A stretch of 64,000 bases of DNA from Blumeriella jaapii (taxonomy: Eukaryota > Ascomycota > Leotiomycetes > Helotiales > Drepanopezizaceae): contig VWND01000080.1 in assembly GCA_009599575.1 (NCBI GenBank), positions 310,001 to 374,000 of the forward strand, given 5' to 3'. Positions 23,946 through 36,142 of the stretch are shown piece by piece. The position numbers and the translations under genes were made by a program. The notes beneath the pieces were generated by a model. The model had not been told where the DNA came from. It saw nothing but the letters and a program-made list of their open reading frames with translations, and searched no databases. The first letter of the stretch is position 1, and every line of letters starts with the position of its first letter.

Positions 23946-26619
23946 GATCTAGTAGCACTCTTCAACATTTCCTCCGCCAAACCAAGAGGCGAGCAACCGC
24001 CTGTTTCCTTGGTTCTATCCCCCCCCCCCCCGCCCGATACAAATTCCAACGTGCTTAAGAAACCAGCGACTAGGGTACCTCCTTCGTTCCGGCCAACTCA
24101 CCGATCCTGGATACGAATATGCATTTCAATAGGATAAATACTTCGCTTTTCCGTCATTGACGCCCCTTACACTTCGAGCTATTTTGTTAACAATGCCAAA
24201 TCATAAATCCAAACTGTTTCTCGATTTTTACATTCTTATTCCACAAACAAGCTCACGAATTTTTCTGCAAATGAAATGATATCAATACCAGAAAAAAAGC
24301 AGAGTTAAGATTAGTACAAGCGATCCTTTCTTTTCTTGCTCGTTATCTGTTCATCAAAAACCAAGTCCGTGGAAAATGTACAAAACCTTGATTTTTCTTC
24401 GAAAACGGAAAACTCCGATAAGGAAATATGGTATTTAAAATTGCGTCTGGTTTTGTACAAGTTGAGGATGCATTTGTCTTATATTTAATGTTTATATCCT
24501 ACGGTATTATGATTTTATTTTTTGCAAGATAAAACCTGTTTACCTACATCTTGCCAATTATAAATCAATCGGCTTTGAGTATTTGTTTCAGGGAAGGAAT
24601 GTTTGGTGTGATTTTGGCATTTTTGTTTGTTTCAGACAGAGTAACAGATTATTTCTAAACAGTAATAAGATTGATACATTGTAAATGTTTATTTACAAGC
24701 TACATGGACGAGAAATCACAGTTATGATTCTCGAGCTCAAATCTCTGTTTCTTTTCCCATGGTTAGAAATGATATAGCTTAGTGATTTAATTTTTTTTCT
24801 TGCAGGCTAATTATTCGATGGCAACAAACCCAATTTTCCGGAAGAAAAAACACGTTTGTGAATTCGGCTTTGATTTATCGTGTAAGAGAATGTAAAAACA
24901 GGAGAGATCCAGGCACGCGTTTTTCTCGCAATTTCCGAACAATGATATTATAATTACTACAATAGTTTTCTTCCCGCTGAAAAGTCTCCAAATGGTTTCT
25001 AATAGCAAAAAAAGATATGCGCCCAAGCTAACCACGGGATACTTACATAGAAGAAGATTTCTCATGATGATTACAAAAAACATTGTTTAACGTCTGGAGG
25101 GGGCAGCGAAACTAAGCAACCTCGAGCCTTTCGTAAGGCAGTGGAGAAGTGCTAAGCTAGGGGTTTTATATACGTGGATTGTTCGGGAAAGCAGTTACGT
25201 AAAAGAAACATGAGATAAGTTTCCGTCATCTGAGCCCTTCTCCTATGGTTCACCATGGGATTTGAAAGGGAGATTTCTCGTTCACGCACGCTCAGCACAT
25301 AGGATCGGAAAAGCATTACAGTATCATGCTTGGTGTTGATACCGTAGCGGGCCGAAAAGCTCAAGCTGTAAGCTGGGTATTGGATAGCTACAAGAAAACG
25401 CGTTCAAAGCCACGGATCGAAAGAGCAGGTCTTTCATGACGGAGGAAACAAGCTATTTCCCGCAGCCTTATTTTTCAATCAATTTTACTATTTGCAGAAC
25501 TGCCATCTTAAGCCCACAGCATTTTTTTGCACCCCTTGTATCTTTTTCTCTCTGCGTGTAAGTTTCTAGCTTCTCTTTAACTAAGCTTAGCAGCAGGCTT
25601 GGCGCTTTGTATATCGACGTCAAGCGTGCACAATAGCTATACAACGGTTTAGCTGAAACTGCTTGATCGAAAGCCATTAGCGTGATAATATACTTCGACA
25701 GAAAGCCATCTTAGCTGCGATGGAATCTACATCTTCAAAAGCCTTTTTCTGCATTCGCCGATTTGGGCATCTTATGCAAAAAATCTAGTGCAGCAATTCG
25801 ATCTTAATGAACTTGCGGATACACGTTCCCAGTGCACGATACCAGTGTCTGATAAACCAAATAACCCATCCCCAAAGGGGAAAGGACAGCTATCCAGTAA
25901 GCGAATCTCTTTCCTCGCTTATCCACAAGCCCCCAAAAAACCATCTCGAAGTCCCAAAACCCCCTCAGTCTCTTCTTCTTTTTTCTTACCATCTTTCACC
26001 CTATTCTCCTTCTTTCTGTCCCCCATTCTCTTCCTCTCTCTCCCCCCTCTATCCCCCCATACCTCCCGTTCGAGCAGCCCCATCCCGTCAAACCCCTTTG
26101 CTTCCTAAAAAGCAGTAAGTCGGGAACCCGCCAATCACCTACAGTAAAACCCCATCCCGGAACCCAAAACGCAACCACTCCGTCCGAAAAAAAAATAGCC
26201 GTCAAACCCGAAACCCAGGGCTGGAAAGGTTTTCGCGCCCGCCCCATGTCGCGCGCGACGCGCCGAGCAGCTTCCTAGGAGATTGCACATGTGCCCATCA
26301 TGGCTGGCCCCACGCAAGGTATTTTGCTTCTTCATCTTGGAGACATCATCGGCTGAAAGATAAGCAAGCGATGGACGACGGGTTTGGAAACGTCGCGAAC
26401 GTGAGGTACATACAGGAGAGGGCGTTTGCAACCCCCGTGAGGTGATCGGAGGGATGGGCTACCGGTCGGTTCCGGCGCTTGGCTTTGGTGGATGGCGGGC
26501 GTGTCGAGTGCGTGTGGGAAGCTGGGGGGGGGGACTCGTGCGGTATTATGTGGATGGCATTTAGAAAAGATGTGCCTTGGTGAAGAAGAAGAAAAAAAAA
26601 TTAAATAAATAAATAAAAA
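23946..26619. other. Intergenic, moderately AT-rich
   Basis: About 2.7 kb without a supported gene. It is richer in A and T than the flanking simple-repeat DNA but much less than the island at 35-51 kb. It has a poly-C run near 24019-24031 and few open frames. Possibly old decayed repeat sequence. Confidence 0.45.
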
Positions 26620-26871
26620 ATGGTAAGAAGGTTCCGAGCGGAGGATCTTAACCCGATTGAAAATTTATGGAAAATGCTTAAAGCTAAGATAATTGAGCTT
26701 AAACCAGAATTAATCGTTATGAAAGATAACGATAAAACTCAAAGTTTATTAAAAGAAACTGCACAGAGGGCGTGGGAGCTCTTAGAAGATCAATTGTTGA
26801 ATAAACTAGCGAAGGGGATGCAATAGAGGATAAACGCTGTTAAGGTTGCAAATGGGTGGTATACTAAATAC
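26620..26871 (+). pseudogene. C-terminal fragment of a Tc1/mariner-type (DDE) transposase
   Basis: An open frame encodes EDLNPIENLWKMLKAKI followed by a helical segment, then one in-frame stop (TAG at 26824) and the continuation NGWYTKY. The PIENLW block with its downstream Lys-rich helix is the familiar end of Tc1/mariner transposases, where DLNPIE supplies the last catalytic acidic residue. GWYTKY is a common terminal peptide in this group. Only about the last quarter of a transposase is present. The N-terminal DNA-binding part and the first two catalytic Asp regions are missing. I could not identify matching terminal inverted repeats. Confidence 0.75.
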
Positions 26872-28494
26872 TGGTTGAAATCGAATTTTCTTTCGATTTC
26901 CAGCTTTCATTTAAGCTATTTGAAATTAAGATCGATTAATTGTTAACTATTTACTGACGCGCAACTTCATATGTCCCTTTTTCGCACGGTTTTTTATTAA
27001 GTGGTTATGCTTAACCAGCAGCGTGCATCACGGAAAGCCAAAGGCTGTGTAGTTGGTATACACCGTGTGGAAATCGAAAGCTGTGGCTCTGCCTGTACAT
27101 CACTTTCAAACCGCTGTTTTTGCTGAGGATTTAATTATAATTGATTTGAGATGTATATATAAAAGAGGGATCGTTCGCTAAGTTGGGCGTACACTTTTGG
27201 CATCCCAGGTTACATCTTGCACAACGCCTTTCTGGGAGAACGGGAACAGGCATAACGATATTGGTGTGTAACAACGTGCTTTTACAGTATGTACAGTTCT
27301 TGCCCCTCGAAATTTTCCTTGGGTTTGTAGGTATTCTGCTGGGATATATGTAGGCATGCGCGATGCACGTGATAGCACGTGGCGCTCGCCAAGACCCCCT
27401 TTGTGTACAATCTGCGTTTGCAACCTAAATAGCCTGCTCCCTAGACAAGAGTACAACCAAATACGGGTGCATTGCAATACAGCTAGCTATATGGCCCGTC
27501 TCACCCCCCCCCCCCACCCCCCCCCTGTGAAACCGGCATATTCTTCTGTTTCTCTGCTTTTTTAAAACTTGGTTGGCTGTGGCTTTTGCTCCTTTTTAAT
27601 CTATTGCTTTTTTTTCCAATCGACAATCTGATACCTGGGAATGGGAATGGAAATGGGAGTGGACATGGGAATGGGCATGGGAATTCGAGAAGAGATGAAT
27701 AATAGTGGGTGGCTGCCTTCCCCCAATTATTCTGCGGGCACTCGAGTATTATGAATCGTTGAAACCGCGTGAAGACACACGGCGCACACGTGATCTCGTG
27801 ATTGCGAATCGTCGTCGTTGATAAAAACAGGCAGGCAGGCAGGTAGGCAGGTAGGCAGGTAGGTAGGTACCTAATCAGGTACAGTACAGTACAGTACATA
27901 CCTAGGTAGGTAAGTATGGATTCCGTGGATCGGAAAATACATAGGATGTGATGTGATTTCAATGGCGTCAGAGACGGTATCCGCAGATCGATCGCATTAG
28001 ATTGCAACGGAGGAGGACGTGGGAAGAAGAATGGAAATGGAAATGGCATGCATGTGAAGGAACAGCAAAAAAAATCAGATATTGCGAATACCGTACTTAT
28101 CTCGTTCCCAGTATCCGATAAGCTGTTGATGACCCATTGTTGCGTGTTGGCTCGGCCGCACCTGGGTTCGATGGTGATCCCAATTCCGATGCGTGGAATA
28201 CCAGCGGTGTGTACCTATAGGTACCTACCTAGGTATATACAATACTGTACTAGCAATCCACATCGATGCTCATCTTATCTTGTACACAAATTGTAAATCC
28301 ATGGGCGAATATCAGAACCAATGCCCACACCAATTACGATGTTCCTCATCTACTGTACTGTACATACAGTACCGACTTTCTACAGTACATACGTACTTAC
28401 CTGTCTGGGAACGACGTCTCTTATCGATGACTGTCGATCCATGTTCCACACACACAACCCCAACCCACATTTCCGCACATACCGCTTCCCCCAT

Positions 28495-28514
28495 CCCCCC
28501 CCCCCCCCCCCCCC
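28495..28514. repeat. Poly-C tract (about 20 C)
   Basis: An uninterrupted C run followed by GCAC tetramers. Confidence 0.9.
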
Positions 28515-29227
28515 GCACGCACGCACGGTCTCACGTTCTCGTCTTCGTTATCGATAAGTCGCGCGCGCGGCTGATCGCAAATCAGGGTGCTATCAGAATG
28601 GGACATGCATTCCTCCGCGAGAGCGGATTCTGCCATTTGTGCTGGCTGCTCGTTGCGAGATCTCACCAGGCTCGACACGTGCTAGGTATATTCCCCTGTG
28701 GTGTAGAATGCTTTTTGGGAGGGTTACAAGCAAGCAAGCAAGCAAGCAAGAGATTGCTCTAAGATGCTCTATGTATGTATGTACAGTACGGTACTGTATG
28801 TAAGTGCAGTACTTTGTTGTGTACAATACCGTGTACTGTACATCGGCTAGTTTTAAGTTTCGAGCCCGATTTCAGAGCCGGGACTGGGCTTGCTGGGTTC
28901 GGCGTTCAGGGTCGTGCAGGCTTGGACGCAGGCATGCATAAGACGCATCTTACGGAAGAGAGATCGGGTTGCATGAGGTCGGGCACCGCTACGTAGAGTG
29001 GCATGTACAGTAGTAATGTACGTACCGTACAGTACCGGACCGCAGGGAGGGGAAGCTTCACGGAGCAGGTGGAGAAGGTGAAGGTGAAGAAGAAGAAGAG
29101 GAAGAAGTAGAAGAGGAAGAGGAAGAAGAGAAGGAGAAGAAGAACAAGAAAAAGAAGGGAGTGAAGATGTACATACGATGTGAGGTACTGTACATAGAAA
29201 GGGGGCCGGCGGCAAGCGAACGAGCCG

Positions 29228-29275
29228 TGGTAGGCGAGACGGTAGGCGAGACGGTAGGCGAGACGGTGAGCGAGG
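29228..29275 (+). repeat. (GGTAGGCGAGAC)n dodecamer repeat
   Basis: Four tandem copies of a 12-base unit. A (GAA)n tract lies just upstream at about 29085-29165. Confidence 0.85.
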
Positions 29276-29819
29276 GTGATTGGATGTCGTGTTGTGTACG
29301 TACGAAACGAAACGAAACGAAACAAGCGAAAACAACGAATTGAGTTGCGTCGAGTCGAGTGGCATCCACCCGGGTCGAGTCGAGTCAAGTCGAGGAGCGA
29401 GCATGTGAAAGAGGGAAGAAAGGCAGAGCCTGCCGATACATGTGATGTGATGGTGATGTGATGTGATGCCATGCCATGCGATAGATAGTGGCGGCCATGT
29501 GACGCCTTCGAGTTGCTATAAGATGGGTCACGCTGTTCCTGCTTGGGGTTAATGAGCAGATGATGGAGGTCTGTCTTGCGCGAGGGGGGTGCTGGCTTTG
29601 GGGGGGGGGGGGATTCCTGAAGTTTCCGAGGCGTCTGGATGGGTGCTTGCGGTGCGGGACTGTCGGTATGTAGGTGGTGAGTAGGAAGGGTGAGGCTTCG
29701 CGGTGAGGCTTCGACTCGACTTGACTTGAGATGAGACGTGGCGAGCGAGGAGGGATGCCATGACGAGTGGGCTGGGCGGGGTGGTAACTCAATTGCGTTG
29801 CTTTTGCTTTGGCGTTTGC

Positions 29820-29995
29820 TTTGCTCTGCTCTGCTTTGCTCTGCTTTGCTCTGCTTTCTTGCTTCCGGTACAGGAATTAAGTTTGCTTGGACCATGGCGA
29901 TGACGATGGCGTTGGCATTGGCGATGGCAATGGCATTGGTATTGGCATTGGCATTCGCAATGGTATTGGCATCGGCACTCGCATGGGCAGTGAGT
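29820..29995 (+). repeat. CTGCTTTG and GGCATTGGCGAT minisatellites
   Basis: CTCTGCTTTG units (about 29820-29865) are followed by a degenerate GGCATTGGCAATG/GATGGC array (about 29895-29995). They create an Ala/Asn-rich false frame on the minus strand and an Ala/Met-rich one on the plus strand. Confidence 0.85.
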
Positions 29996-31511
29996 GGCAT
30001 TGGGCTTGAAGATTCCACGCAGCAAGACACGTGGAGAGTCGAGATGCGAGCTAGGCTATCCTGTACGGATCAACAATGAAATGCCCAAGGCACCTACCGA
30101 ATGTACGCATTGCATTCGTTGAGGATTGGCCATTGCTCCATTGCTTGATCAAGAACACGCAATCCATGGAATGGATCCATCAGCCAAAAAGGAACATGCA
30201 AACACCGGCGAGCGTGAGCAGCCAGGTCCAAGAATTCCCAATCCCCATCACCGATGATGATCTACTATGTACCGTCCTGTACTGAATGTAGTATCTACAC
30301 AGTACATACTGTGTAGTATTTCTCTCTGGCTGAGTATCGACAGCATGATCCCCTCCTTCTCACCGCGAGATCCGCCCCGCCCTGGCTCTATCCCCGATGT
30401 AGATCTAGCGCCACGCTTGCTGTTCGCGCGCACCCTCTCGCCTTTTTCCTTTTTTCCCTTCCTTTCCCTTTTCACGCGCGTTCCATGACTCAACATCGCC
30501 TCTCTCCCCTGACCGCACCACGACACTTCGTCCTCTACTGGCTGAGGCACCTTTGCACCGCACTGCACTGTACTGTCTGTACATACAGACCGCACTTGGC
30601 CTCACCGGTCCACGGGTCCACGGCTCACGGTCCACCGTCCACGGTTGACGACCCCACGGCCGCGCTGCATAGCATGGCATGGCATGGCATGGCATGGCAT
30701 TGGGTGGCGTACAGAACTGTACGTGCTGTGCCTCTCCCGTCCTGCTGCCAATGCCAATCAATGCCAATGCCGCACATCCAAGTTCCAATTGTGGGAGTAC
30801 TGTACTGTAGGTGCCTCCCTTACTCTATTTGACTTTTTTGCTTCTACAGCACCTCTCTGCCCGACGTCGCGCTGGCCTCCGTGCCGCCGCTGATTGGCCA
30901 ATCCGTCGGGCTTTTCCTACTCGACTCGGTACTCAGTACAGTACAGTACGTACGGTACTGTACACACATTCCAATGTCCATGTCCATGCCGATGCCAGGC
31001 TGGGTCGGGCGTCACGCCGTGCTGGCCCTCACGCCCCTCCACGAAAGAAGCAGCGAGAGGCTCCCACCGCGAGAGACTCCCACCGCGAAAGACGGCATCC
31101 AGCCAGAGAAGAGAATGGATGACTGAATGGATGCATGAATGAACGAATGAACGAACGAATGGGACGGAAGGGAAGGGAAGCGAAGCGAAAGGAAGGCCCG
31201 TCGGAGATCTCACCCAACCAGAGCCGCCACGGACCGACGACGTGACATACAGCACTTCAGCCATATCAGAGACACAGAGGGTATCTCCATACCTCCCATA
31301 CGCGAGATCGGCTGGCGGGCTGGCTGGCAGGCTCGCTCGCATCCCCGGGCCCGTGATTCGCCCGCTGGAGTCGAGCAGGACACCCTCGGCGCTCTCTGGG
31401 GTCGGGTGTGAAGGACTCAAGAGGAAAATGAGGTTGTCGAGGACGGAAGGGGGGTTGCGAGCCTTGGGTCATACGGCGGGCGGAGATCACGAGGAGTCAT
31501 CCAAGCACACA

Positions 31512-31700
31512 CATTCACGCCCACGCCCACGCCCACGCCCACGCTCATGCTCGCATCCAGACCAGACGGGACCAGCTGCTCCCAGACCGACCGGCCGACC
31601 GATCACACCTCCCCCCTGCCGCTCCTCTTTCCGCGCCTCCACACAGACACCGACCCCGACTCCGTCACCGTCACCGTCACCGTCACCGTCACCGTCGCGG
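31512..31700 (+). repeat. (CACGCC)n and (CACCGT)n hexamers
   Basis: Two hexamer tracts, at about 31512-31545 and 31655-31697, within a C-rich region upstream of the SWIRM gene. Confidence 0.85.
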
Positions 31701-32303
31701 CTGCGTTGGCGTCGGCATCCCTCCCTCTCTCTCTGACTGCTCTTGCCCACTAGACTCGTACGTAGCACTTTCCCCTCTGGCTGGCCGGCGCCCTATTTAT
31801 TCCTCGCGTCTCTCGCACTCTTCTCTTTCTTATCTTCTCTCTCTTTCTTACCTTCTCTCTCTCTCACCTCCGCCCCTCCCCCACCATTCGATCCAGCAGC
31901 CGAACAGCGCTCTCGACCCTTCCACTGCCTGCCACCCCATTCGGCGTCGAACTCCGCTCTCGAGCACTTCTGGCACACCACCCGATGGTCTCGCGTCCGC
32001 CTTTCACCACCCAACCCGACGCACCACGTCCCGCTCCGCGCATTGACTGACCATCCGGACTCTACAAAGAACCCATCTGACACACAAAACACATCTTACA
32101 CACCTTCGCCGTGCCGCTCGACTCTTCGATTGCTTCCTCACCACAAGTCCGCCCGCCGAACTCTCGTCAAACCCCTGCTGCCTGCGGACTTAAGACCTAC
32201 TCAATTCCCGACACCCCTCAGCTCCGCCACAAGTAGTTGGCTCCTCCCTCTTAGCACTCCCGAACAACCCCCCCCCCCCCCCCCACACAGGACAACAAAC
32301 GCA

Positions 32304-33515
32304 ATGGATGACAGACCATCGTCAAGCCCGCCCAGTTCCCCCTCCTCCGATGACTCCTCCGCGTCGACTGCGCACCCACTCGTGCCGACGACACCCTCCC
32401 TCGCGCGGCCATTGACCACGCCCTCGTCATATATCCCCGCCACCCCGCAACCCTTCCTCCCCAGCATCAATCACCTCGTCCACATGCCACCCAACGCCTT
32501 CGACACCAGACTCGCCATGCTCTCGCCTCCCGAGCAAGCACCCTTGGACTTCTCGAGATCGAGCGGAAAGCCGACAATGGACTACACACGCAAGGGCCCG
32601 ATGCCCAACTCGCAGGGCAGACTGCTCGCTCCTCTCTCGCCACCCATCTCACCCGAAACCAAGACGATCTCGCCGACCGACCCTCTCAGGACGTCCCCTA
32701 CCAGAGATCCCATCCTCTTCTCGCCCATCATCCACGTCCCGCCGTCCCAGCAGCATCCTCTCTTCCCCCCCTCGCGGCTGATCGACCAGCACATCCAGGC
32801 GAGAGAATCGAACACGTTCAAGGCGACCTCTCCTCCCCAGAGCAGCGACTACGAGCTGGCTCTGAGTTTCAAGTCGCAGGTCGCCTACGCCTTCAACCTC
32901 GACCGCAAGCGGTGGCGTCAGCGCGAGACGGCGCAATTGAGATCGGACGCCCTGCTGAAAAATGGAGGACGTCGATACACAACCATTGCTCCCGCCCACG
33001 CGGGCGGCGTGCGTCAGGTGCGAGCGGCGCCGAAGGTCCCCAGAACCGGCACTGCCCATCGGGTGGCGAAGCCGGCTCGGGCACCAAAGCCGGCTCCGGG
33101 TCGGGGTGGAACTCCCAATGGCGAGGTTGCCAAGCGTGTTGCCCGCGAGGACAAGGATTTCGAGTCGCTGCAGGATTTCTGCCCGGCCCTCTCGACGCTC
33201 CCCAACAAGCCCAACTCCCTTAAGGTGGACTGGAAGGGGGCTCCCATCGACCTCAAGTCGGACCCTCACGCTTACCTCCTCCACCCGGACGAGATTCACC
33301 TGGCCGCTAATCTTCGACTCGATTGTGCCACCTACCTTACTTCCAAGCGGCGCATCTTCATCAAGCGGATCGAAGCCTACCGCATCAACAAGGAATTTCG
33401 AAAGACGGATGCCCAGCAGGCCTGCAAGATCGACGTTAACAAGGCCAGCAAGCTCTGGCAGGCCTTTGACAAGGTCGGCTGGCTGCATCCCAAGTACATA
33501 CAGGAGTATGTCTAG
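32304..33515 (+). CDS. SWIRM-domain protein (fungal Fun19/Laf-like)
   Basis: An uninterrupted 403-codon frame begins at the first in-frame ATG. The N-terminal half is Ser/Pro-rich and looks disordered. A conserved-looking block near residues 190-220 (YELALSFKSQVAYAFNLDRK) follows, then a Lys/Arg/Gly/Pro-rich linker. A C-terminal SWIRM domain covers about residues 285-403, with DFCPALSTLP, KVDWKGAPIDL and YLLHPDEIHLAANLRL, then FRKTDAQQACKIDVNKASKL and a terminal VGWLHPKY. SWIRM folds are helical DNA- or histone-binding modules found in chromatin complexes. The stand-alone fungal type resembles yeast Fun19 and fission yeast Laf proteins, linked to chromatin complexes in the nucleus. A poly-C tract and CACAG just before the ATG could be the end of a 5' UTR intron. 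The frame is intact and its base composition fits an expressed gene. Confidence 0.85.
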   Translation: MDDRPSSSPPSSPSSDDSSASTAHPLVPTTPSLARPLTTPSSYIPATPQPFLPSINHLVHMPPNAFDTRLAMLSPPEQAPLDFSRSSGKPTMDYTRKGPMPNSQGRLLAPLSPPISPETKTISPTDPLRTSPTRDPILFSPIIHVPPSQQHPLFPPSRLIDQHIQARESNTFKATSPPQSSDYELALSFKSQVAYAFNLDRKRWRQRETAQLRSDALLKNGGRRYTTIAPAHAGGVRQVRAAPKVPRTGTAHRVAKPARAPKPAPGRGGTPNGEVAKRVAREDKDFESLQDFCPALSTLPNKPNSLKVDWKGAPIDLKSDPHAYLLHPDEIHLAANLRLDCATYLTSKRRIFIKRIEAYRINKEFRKTDAQQACKIDVNKASKLWQAFDKVGWLHPKYIQEYV

Positions 33516-34930
33516 ACGCCGACGACGATACACACGATACACATGACCCCCTTTGCCATTTTGCGAGCCTGCATTTCTCTTGTTGCATTACGACGGTTAC
33601 GCATGGACCAGACTCCACTTCACGTCTTTCTGAACCCGGACATACGATTTTTATTCCCTACACGGCTGGATCAGATGTATGAATCTGAGATGCACATTCA
33701 CGACATTACCCTTGCGTTGCACTTGCATTGGGCTGCTTGATACCCAGAGCCCCTGCCCGGCTCCTTTCTCCCTAGCACGTCAACGTCAAATATCCGACTC
33801 GACGCAGGGCTAGCTACTTTATTTTTCTTCCTTTTCGAATTCGACTCTACTGGGTTTTTTTTCTTCTTCTTTTTCGGAACGCTCTCACGGATGGGCCGGT
33901 TCAGGATAGGGGCGTTTGTTTCATGACGGCTTTTATGGTTGCGCCTGGCTAGGCTGGCATGGACATGTATGGGCATGGCTTGGTTAGGCATGGGCATGGG
34001 CTGGGCTGGGGCATGGGTGTGGGCATAGGCATGGACTTGGGATAGGCATAGGCATCGGTTCGGCGGTTGGGGCAGATTGGCAAGGTGGTGATGGAGTTGG
34101 GGTTGGTCCTTGCCAGTGAGTGGGTCCCTATTGTGGGTAGAGCCTGTAGTAGAAGAGAACATGCAAGATGAACACATTACACGAAACCATTTTGGTATGA
34201 CCCCATGCGGGGTATGTTTCAGGTGAAGGTATTTTGCCAACCAGAAAAAACCAGACTTCCGTTCATAGTCATTTGCTTAATTCGTGTTGAATTTGGATGC
34301 ACTTCTAGATCATTGAGAGATACCTCACCACAATCACTCCTGTTTCGGTTGATGGTTATCTGCTTCGTTAGCAATGAACGTGAAATGCGTTTCTTTCCAA
34401 AGTACCCAAGACTTCTTTCTACCCGAAGAAACAAAAGGCTCTTCCGTTTTGGTATGTTGTTGATTGCGTTCTTCGCATTGAATTTGGCGTGCGTTTTTTT
34501 TTTTTTGGACTCTTGAAATGCCGGTTTTCCATGATGGAGTACCTTCTTCTCACTCTGGTTTGTAGAAGTTGATTTGCTTGGTTGGAATGATTTGCTTGGT
34601 TGGAATGACTTGCTTGGTTGGAATGATTTGCTTGGTTGGAATGATGTTTACCTACCTGTAGAATTGGTACCTAAGCGGGGGGATTACTTATCGTGTGGTT
34701 TAGGTGTGTTGTTGTAGATGTGTTTGTGTGTGTCTTTTTGTTTGTATTTGTGTTTGTGTGTGTATTTGTGTTTTGTGTGTGTATTTAAATGTATATATGC
34801 TTACAAACAAACACCATTCCAGCTCACATTTACATGCTTTACTTATTTATAATAAATTCCGAAACGCATTTCCCGACCCTACCTTACCTTACCTAGGTAC
34901 CTATAGGTAGGTATCTTACCGGAACACGCT
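33516..34930. other. Intergenic between the SWIRM gene and the AT-rich island
   Basis: No supported gene. The 3' flank of the SWIRM gene carries a degenerate GGCATGGGCATG array near 33955-34060 and a tandem 18-base repeat near 34566. GT-rich sequence runs to about 34790. The G/C content falls abruptly at about 34930. Confidence 0.55.
34566..34645 (+). repeat. 18-base tandem repeat (GATTTGCTTGGTTGGAAT)n
   Basis: Four nearly perfect tandem copies of an 18-base unit. One copy has a single T-to-C difference (GACTTG). Confidence 0.9.
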
Positions 34931-35020
34931 GGTTTTGCATAAACCGTATAGAAACGGTTTAATATTTTTAAAACCGTAATATATCGTGTAGAATTTTTAA
35001 ACCGTGTAGAATACGTTTAG
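34931..35020 (+). repeat. Left-end cluster of AAACCGTGTA-like motifs
   Basis: Several variants of AAACCGTGTA / AAACCGTATA occur here, starting with GGTTTTGCATAAACCGTATA, just inside the composition boundary. Related motifs occur in the opposite orientation at 51617-51750, so the two may be ends of one element. They are not a clean long inverted repeat, and I see no convincing target duplication. Confidence 0.5.
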
Positions 35021-35045
35021 CGAAAGTATAAGATATATTTTATTA

Positions 35046-35130
35046 TATGCCTGAGGCATACACCATTCTGGCCCCACTCTGGCCCCACTTTGGCCCCACA
35101 GCCCCATATACTTTTCATATGCCTGAGGCA
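35046..35130. repeat. Paired TATGCCTGAGGCATA palindromes around GGCCCCAC repeats
   Basis: A perfect 15-base palindrome (35046-35060) and a near copy (35118-35130) flank three or four CTGGCCCCACT units. It is a GC-rich pocket inside otherwise AT-saturated DNA, near the left end of the island. Confidence 0.75.
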
Positions 35131-35877
35131 GAAAGTTTATAATTTGGTCACGAGGTTAAAATACTTTCAATTTTCAATTTAATATTCTATTCTATTTTAT
35201 ACCTTTAGTATTAAGAGTATTTTAACAAGCCTTATTTAACTTTAATAAAAGCTTTGCGAACAAGGCAAATATTAAAATGCCACCGAAAGTTTTTTAATAT
35301 TCTTTAGTAAAACGCAAATACTGGCGATATTAATCGATATTATTATTGATATTTACTTTCCCTTTTTTTTTTTTTTTTTATAAAAGCCGTATTTTTGTAA
35401 CGATTAGTATATTAAATTTTTAAACTTTAATTATTGCTTGATTTTTAATGTTTAATAGCAGAATATTAATGCTAGCTAATGCTAGCTATAATATAGTTAT
35501 TTTATTGAAATTCGCGCTGCAAATTTATAGGTTCCAAATCAAAATATTCGATTATAAACTATACGATTCGTAGTCAGAATTTATAAAAGCAAAAACAAAA
35601 AAAAAACGGCTGTATTAAAAATAATATACTTTCGGATATTAATTGCTTTAAGTCTGAAATTTCTAAAAAACATTTATATATTTTTAAATAAATTTTAAAT
35701 TCTGAAATTATATTGCTGCTGATATAATTTAAAATTTTTAATGCCGCTTATAAAAACGGATTAGAATAAGCGAAGCAGCAATAATTTAAGAATTTTTTTT
35801 CTTTTTAGAATTTTAATAATTATTTGTATTAAATCGGTAAAACTTATCGTTTATAATATTATTTCCACCGAACAATA

Positions 35878-36142
35878 TGACGATCTAATCAGTCGGAAGG
35901 CTGGGAGATCAGTCAACTGGTCGCCGAGTTTATATAATATGAAAAACGAGCCTTTGGTTTTGTAACAAAAATATTTATTTAAAATTAACAATTGCAAAAA
36001 GCAGAAATTGCTAAAAAAAAAAAGCTTTATATATATAAATAGTTTTTACAATTGATAGAAAAACTCATCAAAAAACCAGGAAGCTTGCAGCTATACGTAG
36101 TTGCTAGGGTAATACGAGAGGTGGCAACAAAATGAATCGTCA
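35878..36142 (-). repeat. Gypsy LTR, left copy (3' LTR)
   Basis: A 265-base LTR beginning TGACGATCTAATC and ending AATCGTCA. It aligns along its full length with 44102-44366, differing mainly by C/T and G/A changes. Confidence 0.9.

Larger units (their letters stand above)
26872..32303. other. Intergenic desert with simple repeats
   Basis: About 5.4 kb with no supported gene. Long apparent frames, including one of 374 codons on the minus strand, are translations of GCATTGGCAATGG-type, GAA and CTGCTTTG repeats. The segment holds poly-C, (GCAA)n, (GGTAGGCGAGAC)n, (CATGG)n, (CACGCC)n and (CACCGT)n repeats and many GTACTGTAC palindromes. The last 500 bases are C/T-rich and probably include the promoter and leader of the SWIRM gene. 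Confidence 0.55.

Noticed and set aside
28140..28200. Possible tRNA T-loop (GGTTCGAT)
   Set aside because: The flanking bases do not form the T-stem, acceptor stem or anticodon arm. No tRNA gene was recognised anywhere in the window.
28906..30030. 374-codon minus-strand frame with Ala/Asn repeats
   Set aside because: It is the translation of several simple repeats joined together and has no conserved domain.
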